Below the pieces are notes generated by a model, which was not told the origin of the DNA, did not search any database, and saw only the letters and a list, made by a program, of their open reading frames with translations. Below are positions 1 to 6,096 of a stretch of 10,673 bases of DNA, in pieces. Source of the stretch: Dehalococcoidales bacterium (GTDB lineage: Bacteria; Chloroflexota; Dehalococcoidia; Dehalococcoidales; ARS1013); the NCBI GenBank assembly GCA_002690375.1, contig NZEH01000065.1, positions 1 to 10,673 of the forward strand, in the 5' to 3' direction. A program made the translations under genes and the position numbers. Numbering within the stretch: position 1 is the stretch's first letter; each line of letters begins with the position of its first letter.

Positions 1-11
1 ATAGTATATGC

Positions 12-17
12 TATAAT
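12..17 (+). promoter_or_regulatory. -10 element of the tRNA promoter
   Basis: A perfect TATAAT lies about 16 bases before the first tRNA, so transcription would start near position 24. The matching -35 element would fall at or before the left edge of the window and cannot be judged. Both tRNAs probably come from this one promoter, since only 7 bases separate them. Confidence 0.55.
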
Positions 18-32
18 TTTTACTGCAGGTTT

Positions 33-108
33 GGGGATATAGCTCAGCTGGGAGAGCGCTGCGTTCGCATCGCAGAGGCCAGGGGTTCGAATCCCCCTAT
101 CTCCACCA
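33..108 (+). tRNA. tRNA-Ala, anticodon CGC
   Basis: The cloverleaf folds completely. The acceptor stem pairs 33-39 with 98-104, the D stem pairs GCTC 42-45 with GAGC 54-57, and the anticodon stem pairs 59-63 with 71-75. The loop 64-70 carries anticodon CGC at 66-68, and the T arm has a GTTCGAATC loop region. The third acceptor pair is G35-T102, the G3:U70 wobble that is the identity signal of alanyl-tRNA synthetase, which confirms alanine. The discriminator is A105 and the CCA end (106-108) is encoded in the DNA. It reads GCG codons. Confidence 0.95.
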
Positions 109-115
109 AGCTCGT

Positions 116-191
116 GCCCCTGTAGCTCAGGCGGATAGAGCAGCGGTTTCCTAAACCGCGTGCGGGCGTTCGAGTCGCCCCAGGGGTACCA
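116..191 (+). tRNA. tRNA-Arg, anticodon CCT
   Basis: The acceptor stem pairs 116-122 with 181-187, with a G-U first pair. The D stem pairs 125-128 with 138-141, the anticodon stem pairs GCGGT 143-147 with ACCGC 155-159, and the T stem pairs 164-168 with 176-180. The anticodon is CCT at 150-152, so the tRNA reads the AGG arginine codon. CCA is encoded at 189-191. It lies 7 bases behind tRNA-Ala and is probably co-transcribed with it. No clear terminator follows. Confidence 0.95.
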
Positions 192-247
192 CTTAGGGTT
201 CATTTCGTGCACCCAAGGTCCGTATTACGGCGATCAAGTCCGTGAAA

Positions 248-550
248 TTACACCCTCCCCTGCTCACGCCCATAACGATTATAACATCCCGGGCAGCCAC
301 TTCCCCGTGTCCTGCTACCAATCCTTGCTTCCCATTCATGCCCCCGTTCACACTTCCACCAGACTTTCTCCTGGCTTCCCGGAGTGAAATCTTCAGGTTT
401 GAGCGGGTCGTTTTTGTCAAAATTCCATTGTTTCGCAACCTCGGGGTTTTCGGTCCTGAGGTTGTAGTCTTTCGAGAGCGCCCTCTGCCTACGCCTTATC
501 CTGACATTGTCGCTTTGCATATCACTAGTTATACCACAGTTAACAGCCAT
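248..550 (-). CDS. single treble-clef zinc-ribbon domain protein (PF14311-like), possibly a remnant
   Basis: The 100-residue product holds one copy of the 'probable zinc-ribbon' repeat (about residues 24-90). It shows the family pattern of a NPEVAKQW start, a KPEDFTPGS turn, VWWKC, GHEW and GCPGC. The likely metal ligands are C67, H71, C86 and C89. In known proteins this module usually occurs in several tandem copies or joined to a nuclease-like domain. Here there is only one copy, and the protein ends ten residues after the last CxxC. The ATG at 550 has no convincing ribosome binding site, and neither does the internal ATG at 520. It points toward the tRNA pair, with its end only 56 bases from tRNA-Arg. 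It may be a small intact protein or the leftover of an element that entered at the tRNA. Function is not known. Confidence 0.5.
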   Translation of the reverse strand: MAVNCGITSDMQSDNVRIRRRQRALSKDYNLRTENPEVAKQWNFDKNDPLKPEDFTPGSQEKVWWKCERGHEWEARIGSRTRGSGCPGCYNRYGREQGRV

Positions 551-551
551 C

Positions 552-580
552 TTGACATAGCTTGCTACTGCGTCTACACT
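552..580 (+). promoter_or_regulatory. sigma70-type promoter for the zf-TFIIB/lemA/htpX run
   Basis: A perfect TTGACA (552-557) is followed, after the ideal 17-base spacer, by TACACT (575-580), which matches four of six consensus -10 bases. Transcription would start near 587, just before the ribosome binding site AGGTG (597-601). That site stands 8 bases before the ATG at 610, so the leader would be short. It diverges from the minus-strand zinc-ribbon ORF. Confidence 0.65.
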
Positions 581-609
581 GATAACAGCCCTTTTTAGGT
601 GTAAGTACC

Positions 610-1029
610 ATGATATGCCCTGTCTGCAAAAACGATATGATAGATGTTGAGCACGAAAGGATTGAGCTCGACTATTGCACCAGCTGCCATGGGGTCTGGT
701 TTGATGCCGAGGAACTGGAGCTTCTGCTGGAAAGCATGGGGGTCAAGAACCATGGTTTAGACCTAGATAATATATGGCACTCCCCGGAAACCGAGACAGA
801 AGAAAAGAAGCGAAAGTGCTCCATTTGCGGCCAGAAGATGACGAAGGCAGCCATAGGCAAAGAGCCAGAAGTACTTATTGATGTCTGCCCTCAGGGAGAT
901 GGGCTGTGGTTTGACGGCGGTGAGGTCAGCCATCTGATAACACGGATCGCTAAGAACCCATCGGCAAAGCCAGATTCTGAAGCCCGGGTTATTACCTTCC
1001 TGGGAGAGGTATTCCATGCCCAGGAGTAA
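610..1029 (+). CDS. double zf-TFIIB zinc-ribbon protein
   Basis: The product has 139 residues and two zf-TFIIB (PF13453-like) modules. The first has C3-X2-C6 and C23-X2-C26 followed by HGVWFDAEEL, the usual signature. The second has C70-X2-C73 and C93 in CPQGDGLWFDGGE, so its fourth cysteine is missing. A charged linker (about 55-69) joins them. There is no signal peptide or membrane segment, so the protein is likely cytoplasmic. The ATG has AGGTG 8 bases upstream. It is followed 63 bases later by lemA in the same direction. The precise role of this family is unknown. Its place beside lemA and a membrane protease that also ends in a zinc ribbon suggests a shared membrane-quality function, which is inference. 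Confidence 0.85.
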   Translation: MICPVCKNDMIDVEHERIELDYCTSCHGVWFDAEELELLLESMGVKNHGLDLDNIWHSPETETEEKKRKCSICGQKMTKAAIGKEPEVLIDVCPQGDGLWFDGGEVSHLITRIAKNPSAKPDSEARVITFLGEVFHAQE

Positions 1030-1092
1030 GCCGCCAAAGATGAAGTAATAACGATAGAATATTCCTGAAATAAACCATTACGGAGGTGTTTT

Positions 1093-1662
1093 ATGGGCGT
1101 AGCAGTTTGGGTCATTATCGGTATTGTTGTGGTCTTTCTTTTCATGCTTATCGGAACCTTTAACGGTCTGGTCAGGCGGCGCAACGAGGTAAAGAACGCC
1201 TGGGCACAGATTGATGTTCAGCTAAAAAGGCGCCACAACCTAATCCCCAACCTGATAGAAACAGTCAAGGGCTACGTGAAGCACGAGCGGGAGACACTGG
1301 AGTCAGTGACCAATGCCCGCAACCTGGCCCACCAGTTATCATCTGGTAGCAGTATTGGCGCCCGCTCCCAGGCGGAGGGTGAGCTCAGCGCCGCCCTGTC
1401 CCGGCTGCTGATGGTAGCCGAGGCCTACCCCGACCTTAAAGCCAACCAGAACTTCCTGGCTCTCCAGGAGGAGCTGACCTCAACCGAGAACAAGATAAGC
1501 TTCTCCCGCCAGTACTATAATGATTCGGTTTTAAGGTATAACAACCAGACCCAGATGTTTCCTTCCAGTATTGTTGCCAGCGTGACTGGTTTTAAGGCTG
1601 GCGAGTTCTTTGAGGTTACTGCCGCCGAAGAGAGGGCGGTGCCCAAGGTCAGTTTCACTTAA
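1093..1662 (+). CDS. lemA: LemA family membrane protein
   Basis: The 189-residue product has the LemA layout: a short N-terminal outside end, one membrane helix at about residues 4-22, and then a long helical bundle. The family signature is clear at about residues 23-77: FNGLVRRRNEV, AWAQIDVQLKRR, LIPNLIETVKGY and HERETLESVTNARN. The C-terminal part (about 100-175) includes the usual AYPDLKANQNF and RQYYNDSV stretches. A strong GGAGGTG (1082-1088) precedes the ATG, so the start is well fixed. LemA function is not well settled. Genes of this family often stand next to HtpX-type M48 proteases, exactly as here, where htpX begins 19 bases after the lemA stop. The two are almost certainly one transcript. 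Confidence 0.95.
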   Translation: MGVAVWVIIGIVVVFLFMLIGTFNGLVRRRNEVKNAWAQIDVQLKRRHNLIPNLIETVKGYVKHERETLESVTNARNLAHQLSSGSSIGARSQAEGELSAALSRLLMVAEAYPDLKANQNFLALQEELTSTENKISFSRQYYNDSVLRYNNQTQMFPSSIVASVTGFKAGEFFEVTAAEERAVPKVSFT

Positions 1663-1681
1663 ATCCGGAGACACTTTCAGT

Positions 1682-2893
1682 ATGTGGGAACAGATAAGGT
1701 CTAACCAGATAAGGACGATAGTGCTGGTGGCCGGAATGGGGCTATTGCTGCTCGTAATCGGCTATCTTGCCGGCCTCTACTTCTTTAATGATCCCATTAC
1801 TGGCCTAGTTATTGCCCTAATAGTATGGGCAGTAATGAACATGGTCGCCTTCTTTCAGGGAGACAGCATCCTGCTGGCGCTGTCAAAGGCAAAAAAGATT
1901 AAGCGCGATGACCATCCTCGCCTCTATAACATAGTTGAGGAGATGAAAATTGCCTCGGGGTTAGAGAAGATGCCCGACATCTATATAATTGACGACCCGG
2001 CCTTAAATGCCTTCGCCACCGGCCGAAACCCCGATAAAGCTTCGGTGGCCATCACCTCGGGTCTGCTTAACAAACTCAACCGCGATGAACTGCAGGGTGT
2101 CATCGCCCATGAACTGGCCCACATCAAAAACCGCGATGTGCTCCTAATGTCCATAACCGCTGTTCTTCTGGGGACTATCGTCATCCTAGCCTTTTTCGTA
2201 TCAAGGTTTATGATTTTCGGCAGTATGGGCGGAACAAGGAGGAGCTCCTCATCCGGCGGCGGCCAGGCTACACTAATAATCTTTATCGTCGCCATCGTCC
2301 TGATGATACTGGCGCCGATTCTAGCCCAGCTTATTTACTTTGCCATCTCCAGAAAGCGTGAATATATGGCTGATGCCTCATCAGCCCTTTACACCAGATA
2401 TCCCGAGGGGTTGGCCTCGGCACTGGAAAAGTTGGCGGCTTCAACCGGCCAGCTAAAATCGGCAAGTAAAGCGACAGCACCAATGTATATCATCAATCCC
2501 TTCCGCAAAAAGGGCATGGCTGCTGCCAACCTCACCAGCACCCACCCACCCATCTCGGAGAGGATACGCATCCTGCGCCGAATGGACAAGGGTGCCTCTT
2601 TTGTCGACTACGATCAGGCTTACCAACAACTTCATAAGACTGACAGTGGTGGGATTATCTCCGCTCCGACCATAGCCGCTACCGGGGCTGTCGGCTTAAG
2701 AGCAGCCGCCCCAGGGCCTAAGGGGAAGGAACCAGATAGACTTAGCCGCACTCGCGAGACCGACGACCTATTATGGCGACAGAGTAACTATAAGCTTATC
2801 ACCTGTGACTGCGGCACCAAGCTAAGGATTCCACCCAAGTTCAAGGAGTCAAGCGTAAGGTGTCCACATTGCGGCAAAGTCCACCCACTGTAG
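1682..2893 (+). CDS. htpX: HtpX-like M48 membrane zinc metalloprotease with C-terminal zinc ribbon
   Basis: The product has 403 residues if translation starts at the ATG at 1682, which has GGAG (1667-1670) 11 bases upstream. An earlier in-frame ATG at 1610 lies inside lemA and has no reason to be used. Two membrane helices occupy about 11-35 and 39-58. The active site HELAH is at 143-147, with the third zinc ligand E227 in SRKREYMAD. Two more hydrophobic helices flank a Ser/Gly-rich loop (about 155-178 and 197-220). STHPP (286-290) is the usual M48B feature. After about residue 320 there is a linker and then an added zinc ribbon, C375-X-C377 and C394-X2-C397, which plain E. coli HtpX lacks. 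The family degrades damaged membrane proteins, with the active site facing the cytoplasm. Confidence 0.95.
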   Translation: MWEQIRSNQIRTIVLVAGMGLLLLVIGYLAGLYFFNDPITGLVIALIVWAVMNMVAFFQGDSILLALSKAKKIKRDDHPRLYNIVEEMKIASGLEKMPDIYIIDDPALNAFATGRNPDKASVAITSGLLNKLNRDELQGVIAHELAHIKNRDVLLMSITAVLLGTIVILAFFVSRFMIFGSMGGTRRSSSSGGGQATLIIFIVAIVLMILAPILAQLIYFAISRKREYMADASSALYTRYPEGLASALEKLAASTGQLKSASKATAPMYIINPFRKKGMAAANLTSTHPPISERIRILRRMDKGASFVDYDQAYQQLHKTDSGGIISAPTIAATGAVGLRAAAPGPKGKEPDRLSRTRETDDLLWRQSNYKLITCDCGTKLRIPPKFKESSVRCPHCGKVHPL

Positions 2894-2921
2894 ATAAGTA
2901 ACTGGAAATGCAAACGGGATA

Positions 2922-2946
2922 GACCGGCCTGTCGGTTAGACCTTTT
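2922..2946 (+). terminator. possible weak terminator after htpX
   Basis: A short stem of GACCG (2922-2926) and CGGTT (2933-2937) with a 6-base loop lies 29 bases after the htpX stop and is followed by CCTTTTGATTT. The stem is only five pairs, one of them a wobble, and the T run is short, so this is a weak call. The gap between the convergent htpX and cutA genes (2894-3049) shows no better candidate. Confidence 0.25.
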
Positions 2947-3049
2947 GATTTAAAGATGTTTGACAGCCACCATAACAGTTTATTCGTATCATAAATTATG
3001 GGGAATGTCAGTAGCCGCAAACGTAAATAGGCAAGCCACCCCGCCCGGG

Positions 3050-3382
3050 CTACTCTACCTTTCCTGTTTCCTCACCTACCCACTCCAGGTAATCTTGACT
3101 GCCACCAACAATAGGCAGGGCAATTATTTCGGGGACATCGTTACTATGAACCTCTTTGACCAGTTTTATAATCTCATCCAGTAGCTCTGCCCTGGTCTTA
3201 ACCACCAAAAGGTTTTCCTCAGCTTGCTCAATATTTCCCTGCCACCAGAAGAGCGAGCTAACCTTGGGCACGATATTGACGCAGGCTGCCTTCCGCTGCT
3301 CCAGCAGTACCCGGGATATTAGCTGTGCTTCCTCATCATCAGCTGTAGTAATAAATAGAATTACATAAGTTGGGTGTTCCAT
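3050..3382 (-). CDS. cutA: CutA1 family protein (divalent cation tolerance)
   Basis: The 110-residue product is the full usual length of this small trimeric ferredoxin-fold protein. The family blocks are easily seen: VILFITTADDEEA near the start, RKAACVNIVPKVSSLFWW at about 30-47, the EENLLVVKT strand at 55-63, and VPEIIALPI followed by YLEWV at the end. CutA has been linked to copper tolerance in E. coli, but its general role is unsettled. The start ATG at 3382 has only a weak ribosome binding site and lies 24 bases behind the nadA stop, so it is probably translated from a nadA-cutA transcript. It is convergent with htpX. Confidence 0.95.
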   Translation of the reverse strand: MEHPTYVILFITTADDEEAQLISRVLLEQRKAACVNIVPKVSSLFWWQGNIEQAEENLLVVKTRAELLDEIIKLVKEVHSNDVPEIIALPIVGGSQDYLEWVGEETGKVE

Positions 3383-3406
3383 TTCTCTATTGTTCCCACG
3401 CTTTTA

Positions 3407-4324
3407 TTAGACTATCTCAAGCATTCTATCCACAGCCGCTTTGGCTCTTAGCCGAATCTCCTCGGACGCCCTGGCCTCAGGCGCCATCGCCTCCAGAGAC
3501 CACAGTATTTTCTCCAGGGTAATGAGCTTCATATTGGGGCAGACCGCCTGCTCAGAGACAGGGATAAATTTCTTAGCCGGGTTCTCCTCTTTAAGCCGAT
3601 GTATGATACCTATTTCTGTACCTACTATCATCTGAGAAACTTCTTCTTGCCTGGCATAACGGCACATACCGCCAGTGCTCAAGACCTCATCGGCAAGAGC
3701 TATCACCTCAGGCCGGCACTCCGGGTGAACTGCAACCTTAGCCTGGGGATAATCCTGCTTGAGCTGGGTAATATGCCGGGGCAGTATCCTTAAATGAGTC
3801 GGGCAGAAGCCGGGCCAGAGATGCATCTTTCGGCCAGTCTTAGTTGAGACATAGTGCCCCAGATACTGGTCGGGGATAAACAGTATCTCCCGGTCGGGGC
3901 TAAGACTTTCTACAACCTTGACAGCATTGGCCGAGGTGCAGCAAATATCTGATTCCGCCTTAACCTCAGCCGTTGAGTTAACATAACAGACGACGCTGAC
4001 ATCTCCCAGTTCCTCTTTCTTCTCTCTCAGCCCTTGGGCGGTAATCATATTGGCCATAGGACAATCGGCGTTTGAGTCTGGCAGCAAGACCACCTTGTCG
4101 GGACAGAGGATAGAGGCTGCCTCAGCCATAAAATGAACCCCGCAGAAGACAATTATCTCAGCTTGAGTTTCAGCCGCCTTCTGGCTCAAGCCCAAAGAAT
4201 CACCAACAAAGTCAGCAATATCCTGAACCTCACCCAGCTGGTAGTTATGAGCTAAAATTACGGCCTTCTTTTGCTCTTTAAGGTCCAGTATTTTGTTCAC
4301 AAGTTCAGTATCGCTACTTAACAC
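3407..4324 (-). CDS. nadA: quinolinate synthase A
   Basis: NadA condenses iminoaspartate with dihydroxyacetone phosphate to quinolinate in NAD synthesis, using a [4Fe-4S] cluster. The three cluster cysteines are present: C88 in ADCPMANM, C174 in GFCPTH and C262 in AVCPNMK, counted from the GTG start. Other family marks are ILAHNYQ, GDSLGLS, VVCYVNS, the CCTSANA stretch, PDQYLG and HPECRPEV. I place the start at GTG 4324, giving 305 residues, because GGAGGG (4334-4339) stands 9 bases before it. A TTG at 4333 would extend the protein by three residues but touches that ribosome binding site directly. nadB and nadC are not in this window. cutA follows 24 bases downstream. Confidence 0.95.
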   Translation of the reverse strand: MLSSDTELVNKILDLKEQKKAVILAHNYQLGEVQDIADFVGDSLGLSQKAAETQAEIIVFCGVHFMAEAASILCPDKVVLLPDSNADCPMANMITAQGLREKKEELGDVSVVCYVNSTAEVKAESDICCTSANAVKVVESLSPDREILFIPDQYLGHYVSTKTGRKMHLWPGFCPTHLRILPRHITQLKQDYPQAKVAVHPECRPEVIALADEVLSTGGMCRYARQEEVSQMIVGTEIGIIHRLKEENPAKKFIPVSEQAVCPNMKLITLEKILWSLEAMAPEARASEEIRLRAKAAVDRMLEIV

Positions 4325-4333
4325 CAGCCACAA

Positions 4334-4340
4334 CCCTCCA
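4334..4340 (-). promoter_or_regulatory. ribosome binding site fixing the nadA start
   Basis: The minus strand reads TGGAGGG here. The spacing to GTG 4324 is 9 bases, which is normal. The spacing to TTG 4333 would be zero. This favours the GTG start. Confidence 0.65.
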
Positions 4341-4407
4341 GCAACAATTATAGATGTTCATCTTCTTATGACCCCTCAAAAGAGGCCTATATTCTGCATC
4401 ATAGAGG

Positions 4408-4427
4408 GACAAAACTGTCCTTTTGTC
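4408..4427 (-). promoter_or_regulatory. 7-bp inverted repeat upstream of nadA (operator or attenuator candidate)
   Basis: GACAAAA (4408-4414) and TTTTGTC (4421-4427) are perfect inverted arms around a 6-base centre CTGTCC. A second, exclusive pairing is also possible: GGACA (4407-4411) with TGTCC (4416-4420). The site lies about 90 bases before the nadA start, in the 140-base gap behind the HypE-like gene. It could be a repressor operator for NAD synthesis or a terminator of the upstream gene. The minus strand has no T run after it, so an operator is somewhat more likely. The regulator is not identifiable. Confidence 0.35.
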
Positions 4428-4464
4428 AGTGGCAGAAGGCAGGATATCATTCACTCTTGGCGGC

Positions 4465-5523
4465 CTAAGATTTATACCTCTCAAGAGCACCATAAAAGGC
4501 ATTCCAGAAGGGGTCAACTATGGGGTGTTCCAGTTTTTCCTCTCTGCCTTCCCGCACCAGCACCATTCCCTTCTCCGGCTCTAGCAGCTCACCAACAATG
4601 GAAGACTTGATGCCCTTTCTAGACAGGGCTTTAACTACCTCCTGGGCTTTGTGCTGGCGGCAGATGATAATCAGCGTTCCCTCGCTGATAGAGGCGTAGG
4701 GGTCAATGTCAAAATAGCGGCATATCTCCATAACGCAGTCAGCAACCACAATTTTCTCCTGCTCCACCCTTACTCCCAGACCGGCAGCATCAGCCATCTC
4801 GTACAGGCCGCCCCATATACCACACTCGGTGGCATCATGCATGGCGACAACACCATCTTCCCTAACACCAACACTGACGGCAGTCATAGCATCAGTCACC
4901 ACCGACATCTCATAGAAGACCTGCTCGGCCTTCTGGCTGAAACTTAGCCCGAATTCCTGCTCAAGTAACCGAGGGAACATAGCAGCAAAAATACCAGTTG
5001 CCTCAATGGCTGGCCCTTTGGTGATGATTATCTGATCCCCGGCCCTGGCTAAAGCCGGTGTAACATACTTATCTTTTTCACCAACAGCAACCACAGTCGC
5101 CCCGCCCACCATAGGGTAGTGGCAATTTTCGTACCTGGCGGTATGACCACAGATAATGGAGATACCCAGCTTCTGACACTCTCGATGCATGGTCTGCCAC
5201 ATAAGCTCAAGTTGCTCTTTGGTCATCTCCATAGGCAGGTTTAAGTCTATAGCTAAGAATTGGGGCTTAAGGCCACAGGTAACAGCATCAGAGGCAAGGA
5301 TATGGATAGCAAGCCAAGCCGCCCTCTCCCAACCGAAATCAGGAAGGATAAATACCGGGTCACAGGTGAAGGCCACCGCCTTATCCCCAATTTCCACTAT
5401 GCCGGTATCTACTCCGTGCTGGGGCCCAACCAGAATCTTTTCATTCTCAGCCCCCAGCCTGGGAAATATAAGTTCATGGAAAATTTCAGCCGAGATTTTA
5501 CCAATTTCAGGAATTTCACTCAT
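4465..5523 (-). CDS. HypE/AIR-synthase-like ATP-binding protein without the HypE cysteine tail
   Basis: The 352-residue product has the two-domain fold of the PurM/HypE/ThiL/SelD group. The N-terminal half carries GVDTG (37-41), the FTCDPV strand, ASDAVTCGLKP (77-86), and GHTARYENCHYPMVGG (126-141). The C-terminal half carries TKGPAIEATG, MHDATECGIWGGL (228-240) and SEGTLII (280-286). It is closest in pattern to HypE, which makes the CN ligand of NiFe hydrogenases. However, the C-terminal PRIC-type motif with its essential cysteine is absent and the protein ends LERYKS, so it is probably not a true HypE. The substrate is unknown. The ATG at 5523 has AAGGGGG 10 bases upstream. No hydrogenase genes are in the window. 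Confidence 0.8.
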   Translation of the reverse strand: MSEIPEIGKISAEIFHELIFPRLGAENEKILVGPQHGVDTGIVEIGDKAVAFTCDPVFILPDFGWERAAWLAIHILASDAVTCGLKPQFLAIDLNLPMEMTKEQLELMWQTMHRECQKLGISIICGHTARYENCHYPMVGGATVVAVGEKDKYVTPALARAGDQIIITKGPAIEATGIFAAMFPRLLEQEFGLSFSQKAEQVFYEMSVVTDAMTAVSVGVREDGVVAMHDATECGIWGGLYEMADAAGLGVRVEQEKIVVADCVMEICRYFDIDPYASISEGTLIIICRQHKAQEVVKALSRKGIKSSIVGELLEPEKGMVLVREGREEKLEHPIVDPFWNAFYGALERYKS

Positions 5524-5570
5524 GATACGTAAGCCCCCTTTCTACTATATAAAATAAAGCGTGAGTTTCC

Positions 5571-5593
5571 GAGCTAAAGCTCACCTTTAGCTC
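5571..5593 (-). promoter_or_regulatory. perfect 9-bp inverted repeat between the 77-residue gene and the HypE-like gene
   Basis: GAGCTAAAG (5571-5579) and CTTTAGCTC (5585-5593) are perfect inverted arms with a 5-base loop. It lies 26 bases after the stop of the upstream gene and about 48 bases before the HypE-like start. On the minus strand it is followed by GGAAACTCACG rather than a T run. A plain Rho-independent terminator is therefore doubtful, and an operator or an RNA stem in the leader is possible. Confidence 0.5.
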
Positions 5594-5619
5594 CAGCGGA
5601 CATTTGATCTAAGGCTGGC

Positions 5620-5853
5620 TTAGTTACCGGTTTCTTCGCCCAGAGATTTTAGAAATATCTCGGGAATTGCGGGAACCTGGCCGGCCACCCATCTCTGGAG
5701 GCAGCTAGAAGAGCAAAAGCTATAACTATCAGGCGATTCTAAGCCTTTCATATGGGAAACCATAAACCAGCCACTTAAGACATCACAAGGGAGTTCTTCT
5801 TGGCTGAATTCTACTTTCCCCCCGCAAAAATGACAGGCGCAACTCTCTAGCAT
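5620..5853 (-). CDS. small protein with TRASH-like cysteine pattern
   Basis: I do not recognise a named family for this 77-residue protein. The N-terminus has C5 and C7-X2-C10, and later comes YSFC47-X3-C51 followed by LQRW. A CxxC knuckle with a later FCS-X2-C helix is the layout of TRASH and MYM-type treble-clef domains, which bind metals. Metal binding is therefore likely but inferred. There is no signal peptide or membrane helix. The start is well supported by GGAGGG five bases before the ATG. It lies 96 bases upstream of the HypE-like gene on the same strand, so the two may be transcribed together and could share a metal-related role. Confidence 0.75.
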   Translation of the reverse strand: MLESCACHFCGGKVEFSQEELPCDVLSGWFMVSHMKGLESPDSYSFCSSSCLQRWVAGQVPAIPEIFLKSLGEETGN

Positions 5854-5887
5854 TTAAGCCCTCCGACCCAAGTTTTGAACTACTGCT

Positions 5888-5920
5888 ATTATAGTAGCTA
5901 CTCTTCTTCCTGCTGGTCAA
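5888..5920 (-). promoter_or_regulatory. candidate promoter for the 77-residue gene
   Basis: On the minus strand TTGACC (5920-5915) is followed by a perfect TATAAT (5893-5888). The spacing of 21 bases is longer than ideal. An overlapping TACTAT gives 18. Transcription would start near 5881, some 28 bases before the ATG at 5853. Confidence 0.4.
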
Positions 5921-6078
5921 CCAAGCTCTGATGTTACCAATAATATGTGACGGAAATATATGCTGTCAAGTCACTGAGGACAGAATTAGAATATTACCAC
6001 CGGATTATAGGTTAGACTTATTAAAAGGAAATGAATATAACAAACAGGATTATTTTTGCCCAAATAATATCTTAGAAG

Positions 6079-6096
6079 CCTGACGCTTTCATCAGG
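6079..6096 (-). terminator. hairpin over the apbE stop codon
   Basis: On the minus strand CCTGATG (6096-6090) pairs with CGTCAGG (6085-6079) around a 4-base AAAG loop, giving seven pairs with one wobble. It covers the apbE stop codon and is followed by CTTCTAAGATATTATTT, which is AT-rich but not a clean T run. This could end the flavoprotein operon. Confidence 0.4.

Noticed and set aside
193..438. Minus-strand 81-residue ORF overlapping the zinc-ribbon ORF
   Set aside because: Different frame with no domain features. The overlapping frame has a clear zinc-ribbon pattern.
2960..3184. TTGACA at 2960-2965 and a following 74-residue plus-strand ORF
   Set aside because: No -10 element at a normal spacing, and the ORF is the antisense of cutA.
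4314..4517. Minus-strand 67-residue ORF between the HypE-like gene and nadA
   Set aside because: It overlaps the end of the HypE-like gene out of frame, has no family features and no good start signal.
5931..6083. A 50-residue plus-strand ORF with several cysteines in the gap between apbE and the 77-residue gene
   Set aside because: No ribosome binding site, no recognised family, and it runs into the apbE hairpin in antisense direction. Chance is the simpler reading.
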